Shown piece by piece: positions 62,454-64,000 of a stretch of 64,000 nucleotides of DNA. The notes below the pieces were generated by a model. The model was not told the DNA's origin. It ran no database searches and saw only the letters and a program-made list of their open reading frames with translations. Each line of letters begins with the position of its first letter. Position 1 is the first letter of the stretch. The stretch comes from Methanobacteriota archaeon (GTDB lineage: Archaea > Halobacteriota > Methanomicrobia > Methanomicrobiales > Methanospirillaceae). The stretch is taken from NCBI GenBank assembly GCA_029547145.1, contig JAKPPV010000022.1:124001-188000 (forward strand). The letters run 5' to 3'. The position numbers and the translations under genes were made by a program.

Positions 62454-63686
62454 ATGGGATTGATTCCGGGAGACCGGGTCGCCTGTACGGTTGGGACGAC
62501 GGAGCTATCAGGCACCTACATCACCGACCGTGACGGTATGCACGTGGTCAAGCTGGACAGCGGGTACAATATCGGGGTCGATCCGCGCCGGGTGATCCTG
62601 CTCGAACGGGGCCGGCCCGCAGAACAACCGGACATGGATGTGGTCCAGGACCCGTCGCTCCCGGAACTCGCGATCATCTCGACCGGGGGGACGATCGCGA
62701 GCCGGATCGATTACCGCACGGGAGCGGTGACGAGCCAGTTCACGGCCGCCGACATTCTCCGGGCGATCCCGGGACTCGCCGAGATCGCCCGGTTCCGGAC
62801 CCATGTCCTGGCGACGATCCTCTCCGAGAATATGACGCCGGCCCTCTGGCAGGAGATGGCGCGGGCGGTCCACGATGTGATCGCGGAGGGTGTTGCAGGC
62901 GTGATCGTGACCCATGGCACCGACACCATGTCGTATTCTGCTGCGGCGCTCGCGTTCATGCTCCAGTCCCCCGTCCCGGTCGTATTCGTCGGCTCGCAGC
63001 GGTCCGCTGACCGCCCGAGCTCGGACAACGTGATGAACGGCATCTGTGCCGCTGCCGCCGCAGTCTCGGAACTGGGGGAGGTCACCGTCGTGATGCACGG
63101 GACCCCGTCGGACGACCGTTGCGCAATCCACCGGGCGACCAGGGTACGGAAGCTCCATACCTCCCGGCGGGACGCCTTCCGTTCGGTGGAGTCCGCCCCG
63201 ATCGGGTACGTGGACTACCCCTCCCGGACCGTCTCGCTCGCGGACGAGGCTGTTCGACGGGGAACCCGCCCCCTCTCCCTCGATGACCGGCTCGAGCCGG
63301 AGTGCGGCCTCCTCCAGTTCTATCCCGGGATGGATCCGGCCCTGATCGATGTCTTCTCAGGTTATGCGGGGCTCGTGGTCGCAGGCACCGGTCTCGGACA
63401 TGTCTCGACCGCCTGCATCGAGCGGCTCGGTGCCCTCGTCGACGCGGGCACCACCGTCGTCATGACCTCGCAATGCCTCTACGGGCGCGTCTGCGACCGT
63501 GTCTACGACACGGGCCGCGACCTCCTCGCGGCGGGTGTGATCGAGGGAGCGACCATGCTCCCCGAGGTGGCGCTCGTCAAGCTGATGTGCGTCCTCGGTC
63601 GGACACGGAACCGCCATGAGGTCGTGCGACTCATGCAGGCCGACATGGCCGGAGAGATCCTCGGGAGGACCCCGCATGGACTTTGA
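62454..63686 (+). CDS. gatD: Glu-tRNA(Gln) amidotransferase subunit D
   Basis: A 410-residue archaeal GatD, the asparaginase-like subunit that releases ammonia from glutamine or asparagine for GatE. An N-terminal small beta domain (1-60) precedes the asparaginase fold. The catalytic threonines lie in [12 protein letters not shown] (about 76-84) and [11 protein letters not shown], and the lysine region in [20 protein letters not shown] 62454 is chosen with a GAGGTGA site nine bases upstream; a GTG at 62448 is possible. It overlaps gatE by 11 bases. Confidence 0.95.
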   Translation: MGLIPGDRVACTVGTTELSGTYITDRDGMHVVKLDSGYNIGVDPRRVILLERGRPAEQPDMDVVQDPSLPELAIISTGGTIASRIDYRTGAVTSQFTAADILRAIPGLAEIARFRTHVLATILSENMTPALWQEMARAVHDVIAEGVAGVIVTHGTDTMSYSAAALAFMLQSPVPVVFVGSQRSADRPSSDNVMNGICAAAAAVSELGEVTVVMHGTPSDDRCAIHRATRVRKLHTSRRDAFRSVESAPIGYVDYPSRTVSLADEAVRRGTRPLSLDDRLEPECGLLQFYPGMDPALIDVFSGYAGLVVAGTGLGHVSTACIERLGALVDAGTTVVMTSQCLYGRVCDRVYDTGRDLLAAGVIEGATMLPEVALVKLMCVLGRTRNRHEVVRLMQADMAGEILGRTPHGL

Positions 63687-64000
63687 GGAGATCGGACTGG
63701 TCGCAGGGCTGGAGATCCACCAGCAGCTCGACACCGCCTGCAAGCTCTTCTGCGGCTGTCCCACACGGATCAGGCCGGTCGAGGAGCACAACGGCGAGTT
63801 CTACCGGTATCTCAGGGCGACGGTCTCGGAGATGGGTACGATCGACCGGGCCGCCGAGGAGGAGATGAAGCACATCCGGCGGTTCCGGTACCTTGCCTAC
63901 GACTCCACCTGCCTCGTCGAGAACGACGACGAGCCGCCGTTGCCCCTGAACGGGGAGGCCCTCGAGATCGCCCTGCAGATCTCCAGGAGCTTCGGGATGA
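63676..64000 (+). CDS. gatE: Glu-tRNA(Gln) amidotransferase subunit E (5' part only)
   Basis: The first 108 codons of GatE; the gene continues past the window. The start [20 protein letters not shown] and [13 protein letters not shown] are the canonical GatB/GatE N-terminus, and [12 protein letters not shown] is the GatE-specific continuation. GatE binds Glu-tRNA(Gln), phosphorylates it and amidates it with ammonia from GatD. The GatDE pair confirms an archaeal genome. Confidence 0.95.
   Translation, partial: MDFEEIGLVAGLEIHQQLDTACKLFCGCPTRIRPVEEHNGEFYRYLRATVSEMGTIDRAAEEEMKHIRRFRYLAYDSTCLVENDDEPPLPLNGEALEIALQISRSFGM

Overview
The window reads as a stretch of chromosome from a GC-rich methanogenic archaeon, most likely of the order Methanomicrobiales. 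The evidence is archaeal information-processing genes (Alba, aIF1, ribosomal protein L10e, Hef, archaeal RNase J, GatD/GatE, a tRNA-Trp whose intron carries a box C/D RNA), F420- and formaldehyde-linked enzymes (F420H2:NADP oxidoreductase, Fae-Hps), BRE/TATA-type promoters, poly-U ends, and a bacterial-type gyrase. The order is inferred from gene content and sequence style; I ran no database search. No rRNA, CRISPR array, insertion sequence or prophage is visible.

Layout. 1-5.3 kb: RNase J behind a long leader, a decayed carbohydrate-binding module, a DUF389 membrane protein, a cohesin/fasciclin surface protein and a TM2-type protein. 5.3-6.6 kb: asd-albA operon. 6.8-13.8 kb: three GT4 glycosyltransferases, a DUF2206 membrane protein and an MFS exporter, all overlapping or closely spaced, probably a surface-glycan unit. 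13.8-18.1 kb on the minus strand: ACT protein, homoserine dehydrogenase, an HTH/TiaS-like protein, and cobyric acid synthase. 18.1-21.6 kb: aIF1, polyphosphate:AMP phosphotransferase, chorismate mutase, M50 protease, lipoprotein cyclophilin.

21.8-25.9 kb is a tight chain of thioredoxin, F420H2:NADP oxidoreductase, an endonuclease III-like glycosylase, class II aldolase, methylthioinosine-type phosphorylase and 5'-deoxyadenosine deaminase. The last three look like a disposal route for 5'-deoxyadenosine and methylthioadenosine. 26-31.7 kb: acyl-CoA synthetase, tRNA-Trp, Fae-Hps, a large gene-free gap, a UPF0173 hydrolase and a two-HTH regulator. 32-37.2 kb: glyS-hef, a zinc-ribbon autoantigen-like protein, UPF0147 and YjbQ.

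37.4-40.9 kb holds the pair I rate most likely to be an undescribed system: a 646-residue protein with a PhoU-like C-terminal half, translationally coupled to a pyruvate phosphate dikinase that stops after its phosphohistidine domain. 40.9-47.9 kb: a membrane protein, gyrB-gyrA, a hypothetical protein and a PP2C phosphatase. 47.9-50.6 kb: an ECF-type nickel/cobalt transporter (cbiM-PDGLE-cbiO-cbiQ) with a NikR-like operator. 50.6-57.9 kb: geranylgeranyl reductase family protein, DEAD-box helicase, a second cohesin-like surface protein, a RecJ/DHH nuclease and L10e. 57.9-60.7 kb: an ABC transporter whose binding protein appears circularly permuted. 61-64 kb: argH-gatD-gatE, the last running off the window.

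Several GC-rich gaps (1.7-2.3, 4.7-5.3, 29.6-30.4 and 57.0-57.3 kb) carry no convincing intact gene. One contains a recognisable gene remnant, so gene decay is a reasonable explanation for at least part of them.
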